Positions 1 through 10,500 of a stretch of 64,000 bases of DNA are shown here, one piece after another. The notes beneath the pieces are model-generated. The model saw nothing but the letters and a program-made list of their open reading frames with translations. It was not told the DNA's origin and ran no database searches. Source of the stretch: Benincasa hispida. Its lineage: Eukaryota; Streptophyta; Magnoliopsida; Cucurbitales; Cucurbitaceae. The stretch lies in assembly GCF_009727055.1 (NCBI RefSeq), contig NC_052357.1:3356810-3420809 (forward strand), read 5' to 3'. Both the position numbers and the translations under genes were made by a program. Positions within the stretch are counted from its first letter, which is position 1. Every line of letters starts with the position of its first letter.

Positions 1-900
1 CAAGAGTTTCAACAAAATAAGTTGTCAGAAAAATTCATCGAAAACTCTATTAATAATAAAATGAATCCACCCAAAGGGTTCACAACAATTAAATAAATTA
101 AACTAGTAATCTTTAAGAATCAAGACATACAAACTATCCCAAGAAAATAACCTAGCTTCTAAAGGCATATTGGAATTACAATGATCGAAAGAGAATCGAG
201 GTTGAGTATGTCGACAATTGCTAAAAAAATTGACTTCAATGGCTCTCAAAACTGGACTAATCTCTCAAATTTTACTCTATTCGGAGGTGTATTGCAGTGT
301 GTATGAGATGTGTTGAAGGCTGACCCTGAGCGTCTTATTTATAGGTTTTGCGTCGCGTCGCGACGCTTGGAAAAAGTGTTGCAACGTTGCGGCTCACATT
401 GGAGAGCATCAAGGAGGCATTGCTACGGTGCCTCAAATGCTGGGTTGCACTACTTGCGGCACCAAATCCCGTCAATCGTCATAGCTTCACAGCGATATGA
501 AGAAGCGTTGCAACGCTGAGTGTTCTGTCCTCAGGTGTTGGAGTGAAACATTGGGATGCGTTGAAACGTTGGCAATGATCCAACTCTAGAGCGTTGTGAC
601 ACTTGGGGAAACATTGCAACACGGCCCTGTACCTGATGCTACTGCCTTACAGTGTTGAATGAGTGTTAAACTTATGCTTATGAAGAGTGTTGCAACGCTA
701 GAACGGGCAAAATTGTCCTTTTGCATCTCAGCTCGATTTGATGTGTTTGACTCCCAGTTTTATCTTCCTTTTTGCTTGATTCTTCATCCTTGCAACGTAC
801 TTGCTCCATTGGATCAATTCTCCTACAAAATAAGACAAATAAAGCACAAAAATTACTCAAATACAGGAAAGTTAAGGCCATAAACTTAGCTCTTTTTGAG
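1..900. repeat. Non-coding repeat zone with GCGTTGCAACGC-like motifs
   Basis: No convincing coding region is present. Between about 345 and 701 a short motif related to GYGTTGCAACGYT recurs at irregular spacing: 376-392, 504-519, 558-572, 592-607, 610-623 and 686-701, plus a CGTCGCGTCGCGACG stretch near 345. The same GCGTTGCAACGC word occurs twice near 44.01-44.05 kb, in the leader just after the PBS of element H. This zone is therefore probably a retrotransposon leader or LTR rather than host DNA, which is an inference. The small ORFs across it are made of this repeat and show no family signature. Confidence 0.4.
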
Positions 901-1159
901 AGTTAACAGAGTGTCTGTACCTTCTAAAATTTGATGGAAGTTTATGAAACGTGAAATCAAATGTAAGGCACGAATCCCCATGACTGATGGACAAATCCAT
1001 TTGGATCGATAGACCTACTTTGATATTTGAATTTCTCTGAAATTGGATCCTATCAAATATTTCACATTTTCTATGATCATCTCTATTTTAGGTATTCGTG
1101 GAATCCTCCTTAATAGACAAAATATTCCTATTATGTCAATGCCAATTGAATCAATGTTA

Positions 1160-1573
1160 TTAGCTGTGAATTCGAACTTTTTGGTATTTTCCGTTTCTTT
1201 GGATTTTATTCTTGAGAATTTCGTAAGGTGAAGTTGTGTTTTTAGACTTTGGAATTCTATTTAGGACATAACACACGGTAAGAATGATTTCACCCCACCA
1301 ATAAGACGCAGCTCTTGAACTAAGTAAAATAGCAACTACTAGCTCAGCTAAAGTTCTATTTTTCCTTTCGACTTTTCCATTCATTTCAGGAGAGTAAAAT
1401 GTAGTCTTTTCGTGTATTATTCCATGTGAGTTAAAGAACTCATTGAAGCTGTCTGAATCGTACTCAGTTCCCCTATCACTACGAAGTCTTTTAACCTTTC
1501 TATTAAACTGATTCTCTACTTCAGATACAAATAATTTGAAGGCATCAAACACATCACTTTTCTTTTTTAGCAA
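1160..1573 (-). pseudogene. Copia integrase core fragment
   Basis: About 137 residues of rve-type integrase. 'RSDRGTEYDSDSFNEFF' carries a catalytic Asp region, 'HGIIHEKTTFYSPEMNGK' follows, and the 'ERKNRTLAELV' helix carries the catalytic Glu. 'SYWWGEIILTVCYVLNRIPKSKN' matches the copia integrase C-terminal part. The sequence decays after '[11 protein letters not shown]'. Homologous stretches in this window lie at 25556-25873 (element F) and 35118-35525 (element A), but this copy belongs to a different, more diverged copia lineage. Confidence 0.75.
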
Positions 1574-2440
1574 ATATACAAAAGTAAAATCATAATAGTC
1601 ATCAATAAAAGTAATAAAAATATCTTTTACTGTTCCTAGTTAAGATTCCATCAAATTCATATAAATCAGAATGAATTAAATCTAGAGGTTCATAAATTCT
1701 ACGTATAGATTTGTGCGGAGTTTCAGTAATTTTAGCCTAACTACAATACTCACATTTATTAAATTCATTCATGAATAACTTAGGTATCATTTCTAGCCTA
1801 ATCATGTTACTAATTAATTTCTTATTAACATGACACAATCTAGCATGCCAAACATTCATAAAACACAACATATACACAGAAGGTTTCATTTTATTAAGGT
1901 CTAAATTTAGTCTCAACATTCTCTTAGTTGCATACCCTTTCCCTACGAATATATTATTTTTGGTAAGGGTATATAAATTTGCCCCTATGTTTTGAGTAAA
2001 TCCGACCTTGTTGAGGAGATAGCCTGAGACCAAGTTCTTTCTTATCTCCAGAGTGTGCAGGACATCCTTCAACGTGAGGGTCTTCCTGGAGGTAAACTTC
2101 AGCTCCACCTTGCTGGTTCCAACAACTTTCATAGAGTGGTGATCCCCCAACAGAAAATTCTTATCCTTAGTTCAGTATAAGTTTTAAAGAGACTAAGGTC
2201 ATGACAAACATGGCACATAGCGCCAGTGTCTATCCACCACTTTCAGAACCACCGATCACATTTACTTCTGTAATCATGGCAACTGACGGTTCTTCTGTCA
2301 GGTTCACCTGACCAGCAGGATGTCCTACAGTTCCTAGCCATGTGTCTAGGTTTATTACAATTAAAGCAAAGGAATTGTACCGTTTCTCCTGAAGAGGGTT
2401 TCTGCTTTTTCTGTTGGTTCTGGTTGTTGGAACCACGGTT

Positions 2441-2902
2441 CTAACCTTTTCTCTTTGTCCCATTTGATTTTTGTTTAGATTTTATCATGGCAGAGGCGAA
2501 TCTCCCAAGTATGACGTTCACCTCCTCCCTCTGGTCCTGCTTTCGGGCTTCCTCCTCAATCCTTAGCCGGGTGATAAGACTCTCCAAGGAAAACCCCTTG
2601 GTCTTTTGCTTCAATGTGATCTTAAAATCCTTCCACAAACGGAGTAGTTTGTCAATAATAACAACTTGGAATTGTTCGTCTAGAGACATACCTTCATTTA
2701 TTATCTCATGGGCTATCTTTTGCAGATGACAACTGTCAGCATATTTCTTCAACCCGGCCTCCTCAGTGTCGTACTTCTTTTGCAGGGCATCCCAGACTTT
2801 CTTTGTTGTCTTCATTGTACTGTAGTAGTCATACAGATCATCAGTAAAACCATTTAATATAAAATTCTTACATAAAAACATCTTTCTCCTCCCAAGCAAC
2901 AA
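2441..2902 (-). pseudogene. Copia gag (UBN2-type), broken
   Basis: This is the largest intact piece of the family B gag. It encodes about 150 residues of UBN2-type capsid with 'DLYDYYSTMKTTKKVWDAL' and 'LHKIAHEI-like' segments, ending in a basic KSKQKSNGTKRKG tail just before the zinc-knuckle frame. The N-terminal part (MAIINNNDIMTSDLNRLLW, 2913-3095) is separated from it by a stop. In the family, gag forms the virus-like particle in the cytoplasm. Here it cannot be translated as one protein. Confidence 0.65.
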
Positions 2903-3126
2903 CTTCTTTTATCTATTGTTCAGTTGGATATTCTATTGGGACGGTTGGCTTATCCGTGGTACAAGCGTCGACAACTTTCTTGACCGTAAGAAAAAACAGC
3001 ATCTTCTGCTTACACCGTTTGAAGTTAGCTTCTTCAAACCATAATAGACGATTGAGGTCGGATGTCATAATGTCGTTGTTGTTTATGATGGCCATTACAG
3101 AACTGGCAGATGGAACGTCTTAAAAT

Positions 3127-3549
3127 TGTTGGAAACGACAATCCTCTTACGGTAAAACGGGACAGTAGTAACCGTTCAGAAAGTGGCGGTCGAGCAAAGA
3201 ACGAAAACTGCAAAACAAAAGCTCATTACAGGCTGAGTCACGAATCTCGCTCTCTTTAAGACGTTTCACGGCTTTGCCCAAGTGTACAAGCAGTCAATGA
3301 TACTATCACGTTGTCCCCAGGATAAAACAGCCCAAAAAAGGACGAGCGCGGAAGACCAACTCTACTTAATTAAGAATTTTTTTATAATTTAAAAATAATC
3401 ATAATAAAAAATGATAAGACATAACCCACATTGGTCTATCTCCTTAGACCCTAAAAAACATGGGTATCCTTAAGGCCCAAACCCAAGGTCCGATATGGGA
3501 GTATAAGAAGGAGAGTGCATTCTCCAACTTAACCAATGTGGGATTCTCA
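3127..3549 (-). mobile_element. Putative family B LTR (5' LTR of the 1.0-3.1 kb element)
   Basis: On the plus strand it starts TGTTGGAAAC and ends GGATTCTCA. A clearly related sequence with the same ends lies at 61540-62307, where it follows an RNase H domain as a 3' LTR should. Shared blocks include 'acaggctgagt', 'ctcgctctctttaagacgtt', 'cacattggtctatctcc' and 'caatgtgggattctca'. This copy is shorter and lacks most of the middle of the 61.5 kb copy. The boundaries are inferred from the pair and no TSD was identified. Confidence 0.55.
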
Positions 3550-4396
3550 AAAGCCAATTTTTTTTTAAAACTCAAATTTATAATTATCTTTAGTCTAGAG
3601 GCATTTTCTTTTAAAACTCAATTTTCACCGAGATTCAATATTTATGATGTTGAAATAGAATCCAATGTTCCTTCAATCTATAAATATGATTTTTGCTGAA
3701 TTTGCTGGATCCTATATGATCTATGTGATCAATCCTCCATTTCCTTCTTTTCCGGTTAGGATTTAAAATGCCGTACACACGAATTGAATTTTAAAACATT
3801 ATATGCCTGTTTGAAGCGATTAACTAACATAAGAAAAAACTATGCACGTAAAAAGTCGTTCCAAATAAGATCTATATCAAGAATTTCAGTTAAATTGAAA
3901 TGTACAAGAAACAGAACATATAGAGATGAATTGCCATTTGAGCTGTTTTTGGATCATAGAATTTATATTAAAGTTAAAGAAAGTACATAACTTTGCACTT
4001 CCCCATGCAAAAGCATGGCCCAAATACATACACTATCATATATATAATTTCCCTCTTTGCAACATGGTGTAAAGTGGTAATAATGTAATGTCTTTCCAAA
4101 TCAATCAAGTTTGTTTAAAGACTCTTCTCCTTCCTAGACTTGTATTGCAGAAAAGCACACCAAATCAAGGAATTGTAAAGCTCGACTTCTCAGACCCAAA
4201 TGCACAATAAATTTCAAAATTTTATTGGAAACTTTATACAGAAATGAACAAAATCAGGATCATTAATCACACAAAAGGGCATATTCTCAGAAGAAAGCAT
4301 AGGGGAATACAAATATGGAAATACAATCAAACCAAATTTTCCAAAAAGAAAGAAAAGAAAAATAGGTAAAAGATATAGTTCACTAATATGAAAAAT
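3550..4396. other. AT-rich intergenic stretch
   Basis: No gene, RNA or mobile-element signature is recognised. It lies between the family B LTR and the 3' end of the OFP17-like gene. The last ~250 bases probably include that gene's 3' UTR, an inference from position only. Confidence 0.4.
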
Positions 4397-5083
4397 CTAT
4401 AATCTCATGGACCCCAGTCTTCTCTTTGAGCTGTTCACACTCCTAGTAGAAGGCTCAGGAACGGAGATTTCAGAGTGCATGTCCATGAAAAACTTGTCCA
4501 CAATTTCAAGATAAACAGGACTTCTGAGGCGAGAGTAATAATGAATTGCCTCTTCTATATCCAATTCTTGTTCCATATCACCCCTATCCAACATCTCCAA
4601 TTCTTTCATTTTTTGTACTAACCCATTACTTCTTGTACTACTGTTTTTAACATCACCTTTTCTAAGATGGGAAGCTCCTGGTTTCTTCTTCTCTTTCACA
4701 ACTTTCTCTTGTCTGCTCCTTGGAGGACTTTGTTTTGCAACATTTGTGTCTTCTTGCTTCACGTTTTCCTTCGACGTCATCACATTGCCACCGTCAACGC
4801 TTCTCTTTGCGGCTTTTTGCAATGTGGATTGCCACTCATCGTAAAAATCAATGTAGAGTCGATCCGTTGGATGAGTATGTTGTTGTGGCTTTCCTTTGCT
4901 GCAAGAGAAGGTGATCAAGGAAGTGGGTTTCTGCAGCTTTTGAAACCCTTTGAAGAAAAAATCCTTGAAGTTTTCAAGAGTTTTATGGAAGAGGTTGTTG
5001 GTTTTGTGGATGGTTTCTTTTAGCAGCATTTGGTTGTTGCTGTAATATGGTACAACAATCAAAGGACTTTGTTTAACTCTCAA
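4397..5083 (-). CDS. Small protein with OFP17-like C-terminus (OVATE-family-related)
   Basis: An intact single-exon frame of 228 codons starts at MRVKQSPLIVV and stops at 4397-4399. The N-terminal half is basic, with a hydrophobic/aromatic stretch (KDFFFKGFQKL, about residues 41-51) and 'RLYIDFYDEW' near residue 76. The middle is a low-complexity Lys/Glu/Ser linker (about 95-160). The C-terminus carries 'DIEEAIHYYSRLRSPVYL' and 'IVDKFFMDMHSE' (about 176-205). From memory this resembles the C-terminus of OFP17-type OVATE proteins, which act as transcriptional repressors. I could not check the match and the N-terminus is unfamiliar. The upstream sequence (plus 5100-5130) is a CT-rich tract, which reads as a GA-repeat 5' UTR. 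Absence of stops, a plausible start and leader, and a location outside TEs support a real gene. Confidence 0.62.
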   Translation of the reverse strand: MRVKQSPLIVVPYYSNNQMLLKETIHKTNNLFHKTLENFKDFFFKGFQKLQKPTSLITFSCSKGKPQQHTHPTDRLYIDFYDEWQSTLQKAAKRSVDGGNVMTSKENVKQEDTNVAKQSPPRSRQEKVVKEKKKPGASHLRKGDVKNSSTRSNGLVQKMKELEMLDRGDMEQELDIEEAIHYYSRLRSPVYLEIVDKFFMDMHSEISVPEPSTRSVNSSKRRLGSMRL

Positions 5084-7563
5084 TCTGTTTGCAAGTAGAA
5101 AGAAACTTCTCTACCTCTCTCTCTCTTCCTTTGTTCACTAAATATTTCTGCAACACAGAGAAGAAAGAAAGAGACAATTCATGTTTCTCGTGGTTACCTA
5201 AAGACAAAGCCAGAGCAGGTGGAAATTCCAAGTCTTGCCTTTAACTTCCTCTCCTTCCTTTTGGGCCATTCCCTCTCTAAAAGTTGAAAACCTTAACCGC
5301 TTCAACTTTGATAATATGTAGCACGGAATCCCATGAGCTTGAATGCTTCGTTTTTGACTACCTGTAGTGTAAAGAGCAGGACATTCACTAAGATGCAAAG
5401 CTAAAGATGGTGGGTGTTAAAAGTGTAATGACATTAAATCCACTGTTTGACATGTACCTAACTGTTGTAAAGGCAATCCCCGGCCCATGAAGGACCCATT
5501 TGGCAAATGGTCCCAGCAAAAAAAATTAAAGAGGTGTCCACATGGAACAAAAGGGGAATTGTCCACAATATTCATTTTTGGTAATTCACAGTCCTGTTTT
5601 CAATCAAGTATGTAACAGAAAGATTAATTCAAATTAGCACAGTCAATTCACCATTATCAAATTTTGAATGGCAGGTACGCTGCATATTATCTTTCTTTCT
5701 TTCTTTTTCTTTTTTTTTTTTTTTTTTTTTTTTGTCCTAACAAACAATATGGCAATTAAGACAACTTTAGAATTTAAACAGAGAAAAAGTGTGACAAAAA
5801 TTATTCCGGTACAGAAAATGGCAACCAATCAAGAAAATGTCAATATGAACATTGCAAAGTATCTCTACCTCCTTTGAAGGATTGTATATTCAAACCGCTA
5901 TCTTCCTGTTTGTGATGTAATATTCTAAAAATATTGACAACTTTGAACATAGTTCAACTAAGCATTATTATATCCTCGACTAAGAGATGGAAGGTTTGAA
6001 TCTCCACCGACACATATTAAACCAAAAAAAAAAAACATATATTCTGAAAAAATTCAAGAAATGAAAAATACTGTTTGTCACTACTCGTAGGCACGTGTTG
6101 TGGAGTAAGATCAATTGATCTTTCATGGGACTCTAAAAAACAGGGCGAAATTTAGTAGCTATTGCAGTTATTTTTGCATATTAAGTGGGTTGTGCTAACT
6201 CAACCTTGAAGACAATTCCAAATTTTACAATGTTCGTAATTCCAGACTCGACTTGATGGGTCATAAACGAAAGAAAAGCTTGATTGGGGAGAACTTGGTA
6301 CATTATAAAGACAAGGGATGATTGCATTTGAATCAAGATATCTATAACATTTCATTTCATTTAGTGAATTTTTGTAAAAACTACGGACGCCAAGAGTTGT
6401 AACTTTGAACAACACAACACATTCTGCATTAAATTTCATTTAATGCAGTTGAAAAATCGTGGTCATAATTATGTGAGGTATCATGTATCTTTGGTCCCCA
6501 GAATGCAAAGAGATTGATACTACCAAGGCACTCAGCTGATGATAGGATAAGGTGCATCACTAATATCTTCAGAGCAAAGTCATTTTCTAAGTAAAAGCAA
6601 CAGAATCCAACCCCCTAAACCAATCTCACCCGACTGTAAACTACTATCTTGCAGTAGTAATAGACGCAGGGAGTCGTTGTATAACTTTTTCAGAGAAACC
6701 ACAAATCAACTTTTTGACGAGAATTTATTAACTTTGACTACTTATGACCACACTCAGGCACAACTGAAATGACCGGGCTCAGAGGCCCTACTTAAACGAT
6801 CCCTATTAAGTTGGAACCTGGGTTTTTCTTTATAGTGAAACCATCAATCACCTCATAAAAATAATAAGGATTGGATGACAATTGATGGTTAATGGTTAGT
6901 TACCTCGGAAAAGAATAGATAATCCGGAGCTTTTGAATAGCCAAACTGTCGCTTGATATGATAGCAAGATTTGTCAAATGCTGCAGGTGAAGACTTGGTA
7001 ATCTATTTGGTAAAAGAAAACAAATCAGGCAGGTAGTCATTCAAACTAAAGGTGTGGCAAAGCATGCAAGTGGTGGTAGTATGTCATCAGTGAAATGCAA
7101 AAGAACAAAGCTAGATCTTATTGCTCAAAACTTACCCAGCAAGGCTCCCCAAAATAAAGTGTAGAGATCCAATATGCTAAACAACTTGGTTCTTAGTTGG
7201 TACACATTATTGAAACATCTTAAAACTCTTAATAGAACTGATGGAAGAAAGCCATGATCACTAAAATCTGTTGGGAAGAAATATAAATAGGGGCTAGAAG
7301 TGCATTGTTTGTCATAAAAGAAAGATACCAATATATACATGTATAAGTTGGCTTATTTCACAGATCCCACAATTCAATCGCAAATCTCGGTTACAACTCA
7401 TTTAAACTTTCCTACTGGGACCGACTGCCATAATCGAAATTATCGCTCAAAGAAAATAACGGTGAAGAAAGGGTCTGTGTTGTGCCTTTCTCAAAGTAAG
7501 GAGGGCAATATGTATCTGCCCCCAATAGTAAAGACAGATTTAACATAAATTTGTATTATTGAT
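5084..7563. other. Intergenic region between the two host genes
   Basis: About 2.5 kb with no convincing coding frame. It should contain the promoter and 5' leader of the OFP17-like gene (low end; CT repeat at 5110-5130) and the 3' UTR of the helicase gene (just below 7564). A homopolymer T tract of about 25-30 bases follows a TTTC repeat at roughly 5690-5733. The short ORFs here overlap homopolymers or lack family features. Confidence 0.45.
5690..5733. repeat. TTTC/poly-T microsatellite
   Basis: (TTTC)n runs directly into an uninterrupted T tract. It looks like a simple-sequence repeat or a retroposed poly-A tail read from the other strand. Two overlapping lysine-rich and phenylalanine-rich ORFs here are artefacts of the tract. 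Confidence 0.7.
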
Positions 7564-10500
7564 TCATTGTCCCATCTTTCTGTTAACTTTAAAAAACTGA
7601 TGCAACCTTCGATGGACTTCACCATAATTCTCAGTTGAAGCAATAAGACAGTCCTTAATCCACTTTGGAAGCTTGTCAGCTGGATGCGAAAAGCTTCTTT
7701 TTGAAGAATTAGATGCATACCGAACGTCAACCAATAAAATTGCTGCATAATCATTGATATGTCGAATCGCTCTACCTGTAAAAGAAGGCAAGGAAGGCAG
7801 GACATTAGATAAAGACAAGATGAAAGTGCAATGGTTTGCAAGTAGAGAAAAAACACTACACTATCACTACAAGACTTAAAGACTTGGGGAAAACTATTGA
7901 TTCAGTGGCCAGGATTACTCATTCCGAGCCTGATCAAGATCTCATCTAGGCGAGACTTTTTTATTGCTGCAGTTAACTAAGTGGTCAAGGATAAAGCATA
8001 ATCACTGAACAACCACAGTTAGAGTGAAGTTAAAATGCTAGCCGTGATTTCAATCAAAACCACCAAGTCGACTATTCTCTAATTGAACTGACAGTAATAG
8101 GCACTAAGACAATCCAAACTCCAAAACTCGATTCAATTCAATAGTTCATTTTGGAAGACAACTTATGTTTCCCTTAATAAGAAAATGGAAATCATTACTT
8201 ACCAATTGACTGATTCACGGCTTTCATGCAAAGATTCTCGTAATATTCTTTTCCTCTTTTGCAACTTCTCAAGATCTCCAAACCAGTTTCAACATCTCCA
8301 CTAGGAACCTCATTATAAAACTTCGAACTCTTTACAGAATTTGAATTCCCCAGATTTTCAATATGCTTCACCCTCTCCATCAACTCAATGTCAGATGGAC
8401 TAGGGTAGGGCAGGCCAACCATGACAATACACCTACCCATCCCATCACTTAAGTTGATGCCTTCCGATATTTTCCCCCCAACAACAGCAAATAGCACCGC
8501 ACCACTAGTAGACGAAATATTTTGTTTTGGATCCTTCTTGGACAATGCCTCGATGTTTTCCTTGTATTCCTTAAGAACAGATTCCACATCAGAATTTTTT
8601 CTAGGCTCTCTAAATATACATTTTTTCTTCATTATCCTGTCAAGGATGCCTGAAGTTTTCCATAAACCATATACTTGTTCTTCATAATCAAACGAAGAAA
8701 AGAACACAACAATTCCTTCTGGAATCACAGTTACTAAATTACAAAGCAAAAGCCCAAGCTCCTTTATCTGTAAATTCAGGGCCATAAAGCAATCAGCTAC
8801 CATAAAATTAACAAGGAAACAAGCTGACCAATTGAACAGTAAGAAAAAGTTTACTTTATATCTTAACTATCTGGAATAAAACAACAAGAATACAAAAACA
8901 TGAAAAATACAAGGTATAGAGTGAGAAAAAAATGGGCATAAATCAATTCAAGCCTGTAATTTCCTTACGATAGCAGATGAGCTTCTGCTGTTGTAGCTAA
9001 AATCAAAAGGCTGACCCGAAGGACCGGAGGAAACAGCCATTGGCAAAATACTTTCTGGAGGAACAATGTGACTACACGAAAAAAAATTCAACTGAGAAGA
9101 GGGTAACCATGGAAAGAGTCGCTCTCTTGTTTCTTCTATAGGTTGTAAAGTTCCCCCAGCGAGAACAACAGCATGTGCTTGATCTACAACCTACAAGATT
9201 AACTAGTCTCAGAATAAGGTATCGTACGCAAAATTCATGATGTAAATTTCTTCTTTTGCGAACCTCAGAAAATATCTTGTCCCCTGTAAGCATAACAAAT
9301 TTTATATATCCTCCACGCTCCCCTAAGCTTGTTGGTCGGTTCTTAGAGATGATCACTTTTCCATCTCCATCAAAGTTAATAAGGGATAGCAGCATGTCAG
9401 CTAATGCCCTAAAGCTTGAGAGGGTACTTTCCTTCTCGTAACATTCTCCAGAAGTTTTCATTCCCAAGTCATTTCTTGGACTAATAATTCTCTCTCCATA
9501 TCCACTAACCTGGAAAATTTACATCTTAACCCAATATAAGAAGAATCATTCAACATATGTGGATATAATTAGTAAATAAGAAGGATATACCTTGTGCATG
9601 ATGTTGCTTTCCTTAATATACTGTAGCAGTTTTACAAAGTTGATATTATCTATGTTGAGAGAGAAGAGAAAATCATTTATAGCCATTGAATAGTCCAAAG
9701 TACCATTTTTTCCAGTACTATTACTTTGACAAGGTTCCACATAAGACGCTTCCTCATTGTGTAAGAGTTTAAGGAGAGCCTGAGTAACTATAATTAGAGT
9801 TTGAATATATCTCCGATTCCCTGGTCCCAAAAGACTGCAAAATCTTTCAAAATACCTCTCCATGTGGTGATGCACATTCTCCAGCTGTAAGAAAGTTGGG
9901 AAATTTGTTACAAAAGGAAACAAGGTACTTGGAACCAGTTCTGTTAAAATTCTATGGTTATTTTTTTTCTGTCTCTGTACAGCTATTCCCCACTGGGTAC
10001 TGATTGTAGGACTTAGAAAGGGACACCAGGTAATCGATTCTATACAAGGATTAGAACTCCAAAAACACTTAACAAGACTAAATAACCAGGTACCATGGTT
10101 TTAGTTCTTATCAAAATTTTAAAATTGCAGTGAATAACTGAATTCAATAAAGCTGGTAACCATACCTGCAAATAAGTGATCTTCGAATCATGCATGCTGA
10201 TGAGAGAATCAGCTAAATTGTGCGCCTCATCAATGATTACAATACTGTTCTTCAAAACAAGGCCAAGAGATTCACGGGATGATTTTGATAGAAGAGACTG
10301 ATAAGGTAGGACAATAAGATCAGCACCCTGGACCAAACTTCGGGAGCCATAATAAGGACACGTTCCCACCTTTCTTCCAAGGTGAACAAGATCTTCAATG
10401 TCTAAGGCTCCTCTTTGAGATATCTGACTCCTAAAATTCTTTTGCAGTTTTGGGTTTCTAAGCATTGGACACCCAGAAGAAGCCTTGGTCCGGCACATTT

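Larger units (their letters stand above)
1000..3095 (-). mobile_element. Truncated Ty1/copia element, family B (gag, protease, integrase remains)
   Basis: Read on the minus strand, the order is gag, protease, integrase, as in Ty1/copia. Gag starts near 3095 and runs to about 2450. It has a DUF4219/UBN2-like body that includes 'VWDALQKKYDTEEAG'. A CCHC zinc knuckle (C-F-N-C-x4-H-x4-C) lies near 2327-2368. The aspartic protease motif WIDTGA is near 2207-2233. A pre-integrase zinc region with WHARLCHVN is near 1800-1860, and an integrase core with 'RSDRGTEYDSDSFNEFF' and 'NGKVERKNRT' spans 1160-1573. Frameshifts and stops separate the parts (for example near 2450 and 1640-1735). No reverse transcriptase is recognised below 1160, so the element is 3'-truncated and inactive. 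The putative 5' LTR lies at 3127-3549. Confidence 0.8.

Noticed and set aside
310..519. 69-codon ORF at the window start
   Set aside because: Made of GTTGCAACG-type repeat; no protein signature.
4667..5023. 118-codon plus-strand ORF
   Set aside because: Antisense shadow of the OFP17-like gene, with no family features.
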